Counted from the first letter of the stretch, positions 38,731-46,988 are shown. The stretch: 64,000 nucleotides of DNA from Parazoarcus communis (GCF_003111645.1 NZ_CP022187.1:1488001-1552000); one strand, 5' to 3'. Notes: generated by a model not told the origin, from the letters alone. Translations and numbers: made by a program.

Positions 38731-39951
38731 TCAGCCCGGTTGCGCCCGACGCCACGGCAACAGCGGCAAATAGGCGAGCACCTGGACTGCGATCAGGCCG
38801 CCAAAAGCGAGGCTCAGCGATGCAGACAGTGTCTGCCCCGCCAGCTGCAAGGCATCAAGCGCCAAACCCAGGCCCCACTGCACGGCGAAGGCACCGGCAA
38901 ACGCCATCAGGTTGATTGCCGTCGATACGCGCGCGAACACCTGACGGGGAAAATTCGAGGCGGTTGCGAGGTAGGTCTGTGAATTGACCGACGACAGCGC
39001 ACCGAGCAGAAACCACAGCACCACCAGCGGACCCAGATCGAACAGGATGCAGAGCTGCACGCTCAGCATGCCCGCATAGCCGAACTGAATCAGGTTGAGC
39101 GGGCGCACGCCGCGCGTTGCAAGGCGCACACCGAGAAGGCCAATGGACAATTGCCCCGCCAGCATGCCGACATTGAGCGCTACCAGATAGCCTGCGGCCT
39201 GGGCCAGCGACAGCCCGTTTACGCTCATCAGCCAGGGCACGGCCCAAAGGCTCTGCATGGCCATGAAGCCGCCGGTAAAGAACATCGACGACGCTGCGAA
39301 TTTCAGGAATGCAGGGGCAGGAAAGATCCGCACCGCCGCGCGCAAGGCATCGAGCAGACGCTCGTTGTCCCCGTGGCTGGCCTCGTCGGGCAAGGACAGG
39401 AAAATCCACAGCGAGATCATCAGCGCAAGCGCGGCAATGGTCCAGAACACACCGCGCCACCCCATGAACGGCAGCAAGGCCTCGACCGGTGCGCTTGCAG
39501 TGAGCGCGCCCAGCGCACCCGCGGCCATGATGAAACCGGTCATCGAGCTCTGTCGTTCGGCCGGATACCACATTGCGAAGCCTTTCAGCGCCCCCATCAG
39601 GCAGGCCGACACACCAACCCCGACCAGCGCGCGCGCACCACCGAGACCGGTAAGCGAATCGCCCATCGCAAAGGCGGCACTGCCCAGCGCGGTCAGCAGC
39701 ATCAGACAGCCTTCGACCCGGCGCGGACCGAAGCGGTCGAGCGCAATACCCACCGGAATCTGTGCCAGACCGAAGGCCAGAAAATAGGTGCTGGTCAGCA
39801 GCCCGAGATCGGCGGCGGAAAGGCCGAGCTCGCCCGTCAGCGTGGGCGAAATCACTGCATTGACCGTACGCAGCAGATAGGACAGGTAATAGCCCAGCGC
39901 AAAGGGCAGGAAAATCCGCCCCCAGGCGCCTGGGGCTTGGGCAGGACTCAT
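38731..39951 (-). CDS. MFS transporter
   Basis: 406 residues from the ATG at 39951 (an ATG at 39981 is also possible). Twelve hydrophobic segments are apparent, with the MFS motif A-like DRFGPRRVEG between helices 2 and 3 and YPAERQSSMTGF. Family-level similarity is to the sugar/carboxylate and nitrate-type antiporters; the substrate cannot be read from sequence. Convergent to the LpxH-like gene; its start faces the hemerythrin operon with an FNR/Dnr-type box in between. Confidence 0.85.
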   Translation of the reverse strand: MSPAQAPGAWGRIFLPFALGYYLSYLLRTVNAVISPTLTGELGLSAADLGLLTSTYFLAFGLAQIPVGIALDRFGPRRVEGCLMLLTALGSAAFAMGDSLTGLGGARALVGVGVSACLMGALKGFAMWYPAERQSSMTGFIMAAGALGALTASAPVEALLPFMGWRGVFWTIAALALMISLWIFLSLPDEASHGDNERLLDALRAAVRIFPAPAFLKFAASSMFFTGGFMAMQSLWAVPWLMSVNGLSLAQAAGYLVALNVGMLAGQLSIGLLGVRLATRGVRPLNLIQFGYAGMLSVQLCILFDLGPLVVLWFLLGALSSVNSQTYLATASNFPRQVFARVSTAINLMAFAGAFAVQWGLGLALDALQLAGQTLSASLSLAFGGLIAVQVLAYLPLLPWRRAQPG

Positions 39952-40039
39952 TTCGGGGAATCCGTTCGGCAAAGGCGGCATTCTGCACGTTTTGCACCAT
40001 CAAGGGGCGCCCGCGGAATCCAGCGGCATGTTCACGATA

Positions 40040-40053
40040 TTGACCCGCGTCAA
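40040..40053. promoter_or_regulatory. FNR/Dnr-type binding site
   Basis: TTGAC-CCGC-GTCAA is a perfect dyad close to the CRP/FNR-family consensus TTGAT-N4-ATCAA and to Dnr/Nnr sites. Its centre (40046.5) lies about 40 bases from a predicted start near 40087, the class II activator position, for the hemerythrin gene whose ATG is at 40107. Confidence 0.65.
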
Positions 40054-40106
40054 GGCTGTAAAGGGATCGATGCGGAGAATCGAGACATTCCAGAGGAGTT
40101 CTGCCA

Positions 40107-40571
40107 ATGTCCCTTTCCAGCCTGATGACCGACGACCACCGTGCCTGCGACCACGTTTTTGCCCGGCTCGAGACCCTCGTCGCCAAGGGCGACTGGCCTG
40201 CCGCCGCAACTGCCATGTCGGCATTCGCCGCGGCGCTGAACGCACATTTCCTGGCGGAGGAAGAACACCTCTTCCCCGCATTCGAAGCCGCGACCGGCAT
40301 GCACGGCGGCCCCACCGCGGTGATGCGGGCCGAACATGCCGAGATGCGAACCTTTCTTGACAGCATGCAGGCCGCAATTGACGCCCGCGACGGCGACGAT
40401 TTTGCGGGCGAAGCCGAAACCCTGATGATCATGATTCAGCAGCACAACATGAAGGAAGAAAACATGCTGTACCCGATGTGCGATGCCCGCCTTGCCGACC
40501 GCAGTGGCGAACTGGCAGGCACGCTCGATACGGCCCTGCATGCCCGCACAGCCCCCGGAGCCATGGCATGA
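40107..40571 (+). CDS. Hemerythrin HHE domain protein
   Basis: 154 residues. A four-helix hemerythrin-like domain with metal-ligand candidates H11, H47, E51, H77, H113 and E117 (DDHRACDH, NAHFLAEEEHLFP, RAEHAEM, QQHNMKEENMLYP). Such proteins bind a di-iron centre and are often linked with nitric oxide or O2 sensing, or with iron-sulphur repair (compare YtfE/NorA). GAGGAG precedes the ATG. First gene of an operon with a DUF2249 protein and a membrane protein. Confidence 0.88.
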   Translation: MSLSSLMTDDHRACDHVFARLETLVAKGDWPAAATAMSAFAAALNAHFLAEEEHLFPAFEAATGMHGGPTAVMRAEHAEMRTFLDSMQAAIDARDGDDFAGEAETLMIMIQQHNMKEENMLYPMCDARLADRSGELAGTLDTALHARTAPGAMA

Positions 40572-40789
40572 ACACACCGACGATCGTCGACGCCCGCGGC
40601 ATGGAACCCCCCGTGCCCTTCGAGATGGCGATGGAGGCCGTGGCCGACCTCGCCCCCGGTCAGGCAGTCACGCTGCTGCTCGACCGCATGCCCCATCCAC
40701 TGTTCCGTATCCTCGATCGCGACGGCTACCGCTATACCCCGACGGTTCGTGACGACGCAGTGGTCGAGGTCCTGATCGAGCGCCCATGA
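40568..40789 (+). CDS. DUF2249 protein
   Basis: 73 residues, overlapping the hemerythrin stop by ATGA. The signature DARGMEPPVPFEMAMEAV, then LLLDRMPHPLFRIL and VEVLIERP, is that of the DUF2249 (TusA-like fold) family. Members are repeatedly found beside hemerythrin and NnrS-type genes in denitrifiers; biochemical function is unknown. The stop overlaps the following membrane protein start by ATGA too. Confidence 0.88.
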   Translation: MNTPTIVDARGMEPPVPFEMAMEAVADLAPGQAVTLLLDRMPHPLFRILDRDGYRYTPTVRDDAVVEVLIERP

Positions 40790-42081
40790 GCGGCGCCAAC
40801 CCCGGCCTGGGCTATGAGGCAACGCCGCCGTTTTTGGCACCGCTACGCTTCTTTCTCACCGCACCGCTGTTCGGCATCGTCGCCGGGCTGGTGCTGATCG
40901 GCGACAGCGGCCTGCTTGCATCGCGCTGGACGCCGGGCACCCTGGCCGTGGTTCACCTGTTTGCAGTCGGCTTCCTGCTGCAGATCATGCTTGGCGCGCT
41001 GATCCAGATCATGCCCGTGGTCGCCGGGGCGGCGTTGCCCGCACCGCTGCTCACCGCCCGACTGACCCACGTCGGGCTCAGTCTGGGTGCGGCCGGACTT
41101 GCGGCCGGACTCGGCTTCGGCCTGCCGGTCGTGCTGATCGGCGCCGCGGCACTCCTCGGGCTGAGCATTTTCGGCTTTCTCGGCTGCGCCACCGTTGCCA
41201 TCATTCGTGCGCCAAAGTCGTCCATGGCAAGCCACACGCCGCGTGATCTGCGCCTTTCGCTCACCGGCCTTGCACTCGCCGTCGTGCTGGGCCTCTCGAT
41301 CGCACTCGGGCTCAGCGGCGGCGCTGCGCTTCCCCTGCCCTTCACGACTCAGGTCAATCTGCACGCGGGCTGGGCGCTGCTTGGCTGGGCCGGCATTCTC
41401 CTCGCGGCGGTGAGCTGGGTGGTGGTCCCGATGTTCCAGATCACGCCCGCCTATCCGGTCGCGCTTACCCGTTACTGGGCCCCCGCCATCCTCGGCCTGC
41501 TGTGCGCATGGTCCGTGCTCAGTATCACCGGCTTCGACCAGACCGCGATCGTGCTCGCGCTTGCCCTGATCGCCGCCGTGATCTGCTTTGCCGGCATCAC
41601 GCTGCGCCAGCAGGCGCGCACGCGACGCAGCACACCCGACGCATCCTTTCGCGCCTTCCGCCTGGCAATGGTGACCCTGATTGCCGGCGCCGGCCTGCTC
41701 GCCTTTCCGCATTTCTCCGATGCTGAGCACTGGCCCGTGCTGGCCGGCATCCTGGTCCTGCACGGTGGCCTGGGCGGCGCCACCAGCGCCATGCTGTACA
41801 AGATCGTGCCCTTTCTGGCGTGGCTGCATCTCACCCAGGCCAAGGTCAAGGCACCCAACGTCAAGAAGATGCTCCCGGATGCGCGCGCCAAAGCACAGCT
41901 CAGGATGCACGTGCTTGCGCTTGCAGCGCTGCTTGCTGCTGCACTGGCGCCAGCGCTGGGAGCGCTTGCGGGACTCGCGCTGATTGTGGAGTTCGGCTGG
42001 CTCATGCTCAACCTCCTCCATGTCGTCAGGATGTGGCGGGCAAACGCCCCCACGCCACAGCGCGCCGTCACACCAGCCTGA
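40786..42081 (+). CDS. Polytopic membrane protein, heme-copper-oxidase-subunit-I-like
   Basis: 431 residues with about twelve hydrophobic helices. The stretch HLFAVGFLLQIMLGALIQIM (residues 57-76) with H57, plus NLHAGWALLGWAG and YKIVPFLAWLHL, recall heme-binding helices of subunit I-like proteins found with nitric-oxide genes. It is not canonical NnrS because the HAHEM motif of that family is absent. It may be a heme- or copper-containing membrane protein of the NO response, but this is inference. Third gene of the hemerythrin operon with ATGA overlap. Confidence 0.7.
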   Translation: MSGANPGLGYEATPPFLAPLRFFLTAPLFGIVAGLVLIGDSGLLASRWTPGTLAVVHLFAVGFLLQIMLGALIQIMPVVAGAALPAPLLTARLTHVGLSLGAAGLAAGLGFGLPVVLIGAAALLGLSIFGFLGCATVAIIRAPKSSMASHTPRDLRLSLTGLALAVVLGLSIALGLSGGAALPLPFTTQVNLHAGWALLGWAGILLAAVSWVVVPMFQITPAYPVALTRYWAPAILGLLCAWSVLSITGFDQTAIVLALALIAAVICFAGITLRQQARTRRSTPDASFRAFRLAMVTLIAGAGLLAFPHFSDAEHWPVLAGILVLHGGLGGATSAMLYKIVPFLAWLHLTQAKVKAPNVKKMLPDARAKAQLRMHVLALAALLAAALAPALGALAGLALIVEFGWLMLNLLHVVRMWRANAPTPQRAVTPA

Positions 42082-42123
42082 TAAGATCGGCGCCTGTTCC
42101 GACCTCAGGCACCCGTCCCGCTC

Positions 42124-42519
42124 ATGCTCCGTATCCCGCCCGCCCTCAGCCGCAGCCTCTTCATCTTCGCCCTTGTCGCCGTGTTCTGGCTCGCCCTGCA
42201 ACCGGCACCCGATGTCGTCCAGATCGTCAGCTGGCAGGACAAGATCGAACACGCCGTGCTGTTCGCCGTGCTGATGGTGCTGGGCAGCCTTGCCTGGCCG
42301 GATCGCATGCCGCAGCTGGTGCTCGGTCTGCTCGCCTACGGTGCGGCGATGGAGGTGGCGCAGTCCTTCACCGACTACCGCTTCGGTGACCTGTGGGACT
42401 GGGTTGCCGACGCCATCGGCGTGCTGCTCGCCGCCATCCCGGCCCGCCTGCTTGCGGCCCGCTTTGGCACGCCCCCGGCACTGGCGTCGAGCACTGCCGG
42501 TGCACGAAACCAAGCCTGA
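42124..42519 (+). CDS. VanZ-like membrane protein
   Basis: 131 residues with four hydrophobic segments. DKIEHAVLFAVLMVLG and FGDLWDWVADAIGVLL match the VanZ-like family (PF04892). The original VanZ confers low-level teicoplanin resistance, but most proteobacterial members have no known role. It lies 42 bases after the membrane protein and 60 bases before rlhA. Confidence 0.8.
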   Translation: MLRIPPALSRSLFIFALVAVFWLALQPAPDVVQIVSWQDKIEHAVLFAVLMVLGSLAWPDRMPQLVLGLLAYGAAMEVAQSFTDYRFGDLWDWVADAIGVLLAAIPARLLAARFGTPPALASSTAGARNQA

Positions 42520-42579
42520 AGATTCGCGAACCGGTATCATTACGGCCTTTCCGATCAAGACCTTGAAGTCGCGCCGCTG

Positions 42580-44547
42580 ATGAACGCCCGTCACCAACTC
42601 GAACTCCTGTCCCCGGCCAAGAATGCCGACTTCGGCATCGAAGCCATCACCCACGGGGCAGACGCCGTCTATATCGGCGGCCCGTCGTTCGGCGCACGTG
42701 CCTCAGCGGAAAACACGGTCGCCGACATTGCCCGCCTGGCCGCCCATGCCCATCGTTTTCATGCGCAGGTGTTCGTGGCGCTCAACACCATCCTGCGTGA
42801 CGATGAGCTCGAGGATGCGCGCAAGCTCATCTGGCAACTCTACGACGCCGGTGCCGACGCGCTGATCGTGCAGGACATGGGCCTGCTCGAACTCGACCTG
42901 CCCCCGATCCAGCTCCATGCCAGCACCCAGACCGACATCCGCGACGCGGCCAAGGCCCGCTTCCTGCAGGACGTCGGTTTTTCGCAGATCGTGCTCGCAC
43001 GTGAGCTTACGCTGGATGAGGTGAAGAAGATCGCCGCCGCCACCGAGTGCCAGCTCGAGTATTTCGTCCATGGCGCACTGTGCGTGGCCTTCAGCGGCCA
43101 GTGCTACATCAGCCATGCCCACACCGGACGCAGCGCCAACCGCGGCGAGTGTTCGCAGGCCTGTCGCCTGCCCTACGACCTGGCCGACAAGGACGGCAAC
43201 ATCATCGCCCGCGACCAGCACATGCTGTCGATGAAGGACAACAACCAGAGCGCCAACCTGCGCACCCTGGCTGCGGCCGGCGTGAGCTCGTTCAAGATCG
43301 AGGGTCGCTACAAGGACCTCTCCTACGTCAAGAACATCACCGCGCACTACCGTCAGCTGCTCGACGAGATCATCGAACACCCCGATGCCGACGGCCCCGC
43401 ATGGCAGCGCGCCTCGAGCGGGCGCAGCACCTTCCTGTTCATACCGCAGGCGGAGAAGACCTTCAACCGCGGCTATACCGATTACTTCACCAACAAGCGT
43501 CAGCACGGCATCGAAGCCTTCGAGTCGCCCAAGTTCGTCGGAGAGGCGATCGGTCGCGTGACCCGCATCGACACCAAGGCCGGCAAGTTCTTCGAGATCG
43601 AGCGCGTGGCGCCGATCCACAACGGCGACGGCCTCACCTGGTACGACGCCAAGGGCGACCTCACCGGTCTGCGCATCAACCGTGCCGAGCACGACGCGGC
43701 AGGCGAAGGCGTGGATCGCATCTTTACTGCCGACGCGCTGCCGGCCGACCTGGTGCCTGGCATCTCGGTGTTCCGCAACCACGATCAGGCTTTCGAGCGT
43801 GCGCTGGAAAAGAAATCCGCGGATCGCCGCATCACGGTGGACGCACGCTTTTTCAAGACCTCCGATGGCTACGCGCTGACTCTGAGCGACGCGGACGGCG
43901 TGACCGCAACGGCCGCCATTCAGGCCGCCCACGAAGCCGCTCAACAGGCCGAACGCGCACTGGGCACGATCCGCGACCACATTGCCAAGCTTGGCAACAC
44001 GATCTTCACGGCACAGGAAATCACGCTCGATGTCGCCGACGCGCCCTTCCTGCCGGCCTCGGCGCTCAATGCGCTGCGTCGTGACGCCGTCGAACGGCTG
44101 GAAGCTGCGCGCCTGCAGGCCCACGCCCGTCCGCCGCGTGCGGCGCCGGTCGAACCGCCCGTTCCATTCCCGGACGACTCGCTGAGCTATCTCGCCAACG
44201 TCCTCAACGAAAAGGCGCGTGATTTCTATGTGAAACACGGCGTCAAGCTGATCGACGCGGCCTACGAGGCCAATGAAGAGCACGGCGAGGTGTCAGTGAT
44301 GATCACCAAGCACTGCCTGCGCTACAGCTTCAACCTGTGCCCCAAGGAAGTGAAAGGCATCCGCCCCGACCCGATGACCCTGGTCAACGGCAAGGAGACC
44401 CTCACGCTGCGCTTCGACTGCAAGCGCTGCGAGATGCACGTGATGGGCGAACTGAAGCCGCACGTCGCCAGGCTGCAGGCACAGATCGCACCGCAGAAGA
44501 TCAGCTTCCATCCCACGCGCCCCGGTGCGGGCGTTACCGTTCAGTAG
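42580..44547 (+). CDS. rlhA: 23S rRNA C2501 hydroxylase RlhA (peptidase U32 family)
   Basis: 655 residues, colinear with E. coli RlhA (YdcP, 653). It begins HQLELLSPAKNADFG and contains YIGGPSFGARA, the U32 motif with CVAFSGQCYISHAHTGRSAN (near residues 168-187), ECSQACRLPY, and the C-terminal RFDCKRCEMHV cysteines that probably bind an iron-sulphur cluster. RlhA hydroxylates C2501 of 23S rRNA with prephenate help, dependent on iron supply. Length and C-terminal Cys separate it from the shorter TrhP/YegQ group. Confidence 0.93.
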   Translation: MNARHQLELLSPAKNADFGIEAITHGADAVYIGGPSFGARASAENTVADIARLAAHAHRFHAQVFVALNTILRDDELEDARKLIWQLYDAGADALIVQDMGLLELDLPPIQLHASTQTDIRDAAKARFLQDVGFSQIVLARELTLDEVKKIAAATECQLEYFVHGALCVAFSGQCYISHAHTGRSANRGECSQACRLPYDLADKDGNIIARDQHMLSMKDNNQSANLRTLAAAGVSSFKIEGRYKDLSYVKNITAHYRQLLDEIIEHPDADGPAWQRASSGRSTFLFIPQAEKTFNRGYTDYFTNKRQHGIEAFESPKFVGEAIGRVTRIDTKAGKFFEIERVAPIHNGDGLTWYDAKGDLTGLRINRAEHDAAGEGVDRIFTADALPADLVPGISVFRNHDQAFERALEKKSADRRITVDARFFKTSDGYALTLSDADGVTATAAIQAAHEAAQQAERALGTIRDHIAKLGNTIFTAQEITLDVADAPFLPASALNALRRDAVERLEAARLQAHARPPRAAPVEPPVPFPDDSLSYLANVLNEKARDFYVKHGVKLIDAAYEANEEHGEVSVMITKHCLRYSFNLCPKEVKGIRPDPMTLVNGKETLTLRFDCKRCEMHVMGELKPHVARLQAQIAPQKISFHPTRPGAGVTVQ

Positions 44548-44741
44548 TGCGGCGGCACTTCGTCTTCCGGACTCAGACGTCCGGGAGGCTGAACGGCCTG
44601 CATCTGCTGCGCAAGTTGCCGCAGATGCTGCTGCATCAGGTCGATCTGCTGTTGCTGGCGGTAGACGGTGCGATTGAGTTCGTCGAGCAGATCCTCGGCA
44701 AACATCAGCTTCGATTCGAGGCGTTCGATGCGCTCTTCCAT
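44541..44741 (-). CDS. slyX: SlyX family protein
   Basis: 66 residues from the ATG at 44741 (MEERIERLESKLMFAEDLLD). A short coiled-coil protein ending PPGRLSPEDEVPPHY, which is the conserved SlyX C-terminus. No biochemical role is established. It overlaps the rlhA stop by 7 bases on the opposite strand. Confidence 0.92.
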   Translation of the reverse strand: MEERIERLESKLMFAEDLLDELNRTVYRQQQQIDLMQQHLRQLAQQMQAVQPPGRLSPEDEVPPHY

Positions 44742-44829
44742 GACGGCGGCGGCAGGGTGGCCGCAAATTGGCTTCGGGGCGCGGATTCTAACCCGCGCCA
44801 CCGGCAAACGAGCGCGAATGCAGCCCGAC

Positions 44830-45096
44830 TCAGTGCGCCGCTGCCAGCGCCTCGACCGCAGCAGTGAGTGCGGGCACGACCTCTGCGCCGTCGTTTTCTG
44901 CCAGCAGGTCACGTGCATGGGCGAGCAGTGCATCGGCCTTGCCGGCCTCGTTCCCCACCTTCAGCTCGCTTGCAAAACGTCCGATACTGCCCGCCACCAG
45001 GCGCGTGATGCGGCCGTTCTCGCCGGCAATCCGGCTGGTGGCAATGGCATTGGCGATCAGCTCGGAGACAATGCGCGGGTAGTCCTTGTCGGCCAC
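44830..45096 (-). CDS. Unnamed 88-residue helical protein, partner of the NafY-like gene
   Basis: 88 residues with a GTG start at 45096, reached four bases after the NafY-like stop, with GTGAGG in front. Sequence is helical and Ala-rich (SELIANAIATSRIAGENGRI, LLAHARDLLAEND), acidic overall, without cysteine or any motif I know. Being cotranscribed with a nif-type gene under a sigma-54/NifA promoter, it may be a nitrogen-fixation accessory, but the function is unknown. Confidence 0.7.
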   Translation of the reverse strand: MADKDYPRIVSELIANAIATSRIAGENGRITRLVAGSIGRFASELKVGNEAGKADALLAHARDLLAENDGAEVVPALTAAVEALAAAH

Positions 45097-45100
45097 GACC

Positions 45101-45835
45101 TCACTCCTCGACCGACGCCGCAGCATAGTTTCGCAGCCGCCGCTCGGCGCTGACACCCAGGATCTTGGCCAGCCAGGGCGGCGGCGAGCCCTTCATCATG
45201 TCCTGAAACTCGGCCATCACCTCCATCGCCGGTCCGCCCTCGATACGCTTGATCGGGTAGATATTGCCCTTGATCACCTTCGCCGCCGCCGGACCACCGA
45301 TGGAGACGACGTAGAGCACATGGCAATCGGAGATGAGCTGCACGCGAAAGCCATTCTTGTCGTCGGCAAAATCGGCCTCGAGCGCGTCGCGGATGTCCAC
45401 CAGGCGGATTTCGGTCGCCGACACCTGATAGACCAGATAGCGGATACAGGACCCGAAATGCCCGTTGAGCGCCTCGCCACTGTCGGAGGCGAGCGCCACC
45501 CGCACCGACCCCTTCATGTCGCCCTCAGCGAACGCCTGCACCGGCGGCAAGGGCTCGCCCTGGGTGTCGCCCCACAGGATGCGCACGGCGAGCTTCATCG
45601 CCTCCAGGCCGATTCCGATGTCTTCGCCATCCTCCTCGCCATCCACGCTGGCAAAGGCCGTCTTCAGATCCGTCACGGTCACCGTACGCAGATCGTCGGT
45701 GTCGATCTGCTCGCTGCCAATCCGGTTCTGCAGCACATCGATCAGTTTCGGCAGGGTGATGCCCGGCATCGACCGGGCTGCGAGGGCGACGCGCAGCGCG
45801 GCGTCACGGGTGATGGGCATTGCGCTCTCTTGCAT
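45101..45835 (-). CDS. NafY/NifX-like FeMo-cofactor-binding (dinitrogenase cofactor biosynthesis) protein
   Basis: 244 residues from the ATG at 45835 (GAGGAG eight to nine bases upstream). An N-terminal helical domain (MPITRDAALRVALAARSMPG to ~65) resembles NafY's N-terminal domain and is followed after an acidic linker by the Nitro_FeMo-Co core (SVRVALASDSGEALNGHFGS, residues 110-129, then IGGPAAAKVIKGNIYPIK). H126 and C130 in GHFGSC sit where the cofactor-binding ligands of NafY/NifX are expected. NafY binds apodinitrogenase and FeMo-co. No other nif gene is in the window; the promoter is nitrogen-type. Confidence 0.85.
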   Translation of the reverse strand: MQESAMPITRDAALRVALAARSMPGITLPKLIDVLQNRIGSEQIDTDDLRTVTVTDLKTAFASVDGEEDGEDIGIGLEAMKLAVRILWGDTQGEPLPPVQAFAEGDMKGSVRVALASDSGEALNGHFGSCIRYLVYQVSATEIRLVDIRDALEADFADDKNGFRVQLISDCHVLYVVSIGGPAAAKVIKGNIYPIKRIEGGPAMEVMAEFQDMMKGSPPPWLAKILGVSAERRLRNYAAASVEE

Positions 45836-45872
45836 GGGGAAGACTCCTCTTGATCGGGGTGGTGCTCCCTCC

Positions 45873-45888
45873 AGCAGATTGAGTGCCA
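45873..45888 (-). promoter_or_regulatory. rpoN site: Sigma-54 (RpoN) promoter of the NafY-like operon
   Basis: On the minus strand TGGCAC-TCAAT-CTGCT matches the -24/-12 consensus TGGCAC-N5-TTGCW at all but one position, with GG and GC exactly 10 bases apart. Transcription would start near 45862, 27 bases before the ATG. Confidence 0.8.
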
Positions 45889-45964
45889 GCATCGCCAGCT
45901 CCGCTCCGGCACCCTATCCGTCTGTTTTCAATGGACTTAATAAACGTGGATCAGACATGCAGAC

Positions 45965-45980
45965 TGTGCGTTTCTCGACA
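45965..45980. promoter_or_regulatory. NifA-type upstream activating sequence
   Basis: TGT-GCGTTTCTCG-ACA is a TGT-N10-ACA dyad, the NifA UAS, about 110 bases upstream of the predicted sigma-54 start. Chance occurrence is not negligible for six fixed bases, but the position together with the sigma-54 promoter and a FeMo-co gene makes it persuasive. Confidence 0.65.
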
Positions 45981-46104
45981 AACACCGGTATCGCACCAAC
46001 AATGACGACATGGCGAGCGGTGAAAGGCGTGCCGTGGATGCTACGGACTGCGCTGCAGCAAACAGCGCGCTATCATCGGGGCAAGACTCAACCATCGGAT
46101 CTTC

Positions 46105-46746
46105 ATGTCGAACGCGCCCTCTCAGTCCGCTCCGGAAGCCCCTGCCGAACTGAGCGCCCGCCACAGCCCGCTAGACGACGTGCAAGCCCTGCTCGTGGGC
46201 ACGCTGTTTCTGGCCCTGTCGATCTCGTTCTTTCGCGACGCGGGCATGCTCACCGGCGGCACGGCCGGTCTGGCCTTCCTGATCCACTACGCCTTCGACC
46301 TGCCCTTCGGCGCAGCCTTCTTCGCGATCAACCTGCCCTTCTACATCTTTGCGCTGCGCGCACTCGGACGCGAGTTCACGCTGAAGACCTTCTGTACCGT
46401 GCTGCTGCTCTCGGTGTGCACCGAGTATCTGCCCAGCATGCTCAGCATCGCCCACGTCGACCCGGTCTTTGCCGCGATCATGGGCGGACTGCTAGCGGGT
46501 ACCGGCCTGCTCATGCTGATCCGCCACCGCTCCAGCCTGGGCGGGGTCGGCGTGCTGGCGATCTACCTGCAACAGCGCAAAGGCTGGCGCGCGGGCTGGG
46601 TGCAGATGGCGGCGGACTGCGTGATCATGGCGCTCGCGCTGCTGGCGGTCGACGCCCGGCTGGTCGGGCTTTCGGTGCTCGGCGCGGTGGCGGTGAACTT
46701 CGTCATTGCTGTGAATCACCGCCCCGGGCGTTATTTCGGGATCTGA
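46105..46746 (+). CDS. YitT family membrane protein
   Basis: 213 residues with five or six hydrophobic helices. The conserved feature FFRDAGMLTGGTAGLAFLIHY (residues ~42-62), and the RRxLGG-like HRSSLGGVGVLAIYLQQRKG are those of the YitT family (DUF161), of unknown transport role. It follows the nafY region in the opposite direction. The stop precedes a small Cys-containing gene by 2 bases. Confidence 0.85.
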   Translation: MSNAPSQSAPEAPAELSARHSPLDDVQALLVGTLFLALSISFFRDAGMLTGGTAGLAFLIHYAFDLPFGAAFFAINLPFYIFALRALGREFTLKTFCTVLLLSVCTEYLPSMLSIAHVDPVFAAIMGGLLAGTGLLMLIRHRSSLGGVGVLAIYLQQRKGWRAGWVQMAADCVIMALALLAVDARLVGLSVLGAVAVNFVIAVNHRPGRYFGI

Positions 46747-46748
46747 GC

Positions 46749-46988
46749 GTGGCGGTCGAAATCGCCGAGCTGCGCCGCTGCCCGACCTGCCAGCGCTGGG
46801 ACGGCACGCGTCAGCTGGCCGCAGACGGCAGCACGGTCGAGCTCGACCCGGCAAACAACCGCGGCAAATGCACCGAAGGCCCATGGCACGGCTCCCTGCG
46901 CGGGCCGCGCAACGCCTGTGGCCAGTGGCTGCAATGGATCGAAATCCTGCCCGTCAATACGCCAGACGGTTCAGCGACTGACAGCTGA
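46749..46988 (+). CDS. Small cysteine-containing protein, probable zinc ribbon
   Basis: 79 residues with a GTG start two bases after the YitT stop, so likely coupled. Four cysteines are spaced CPTC (11-14), C41, C56, with conserved-looking aromatic groups (CQRWDGTR, GPWHGS, CGQWLQW). The pattern resembles a treble-clef or rubredoxin-like metal site. I do not recognise the family. No transmembrane or signal segment. Confidence 0.6.
   Translation: MAVEIAELRRCPTCQRWDGTRQLAADGSTVELDPANNRGKCTEGPWHGSLRGPRNACGQWLQWIEILPVNTPDGSATDS

Noticed and set aside
38855-40432. A 525-codon minus-strand frame over the MFS and hemerythrin genes.
   Set aside because: Overlaps two well-supported genes and is compositionally unlike a protein.
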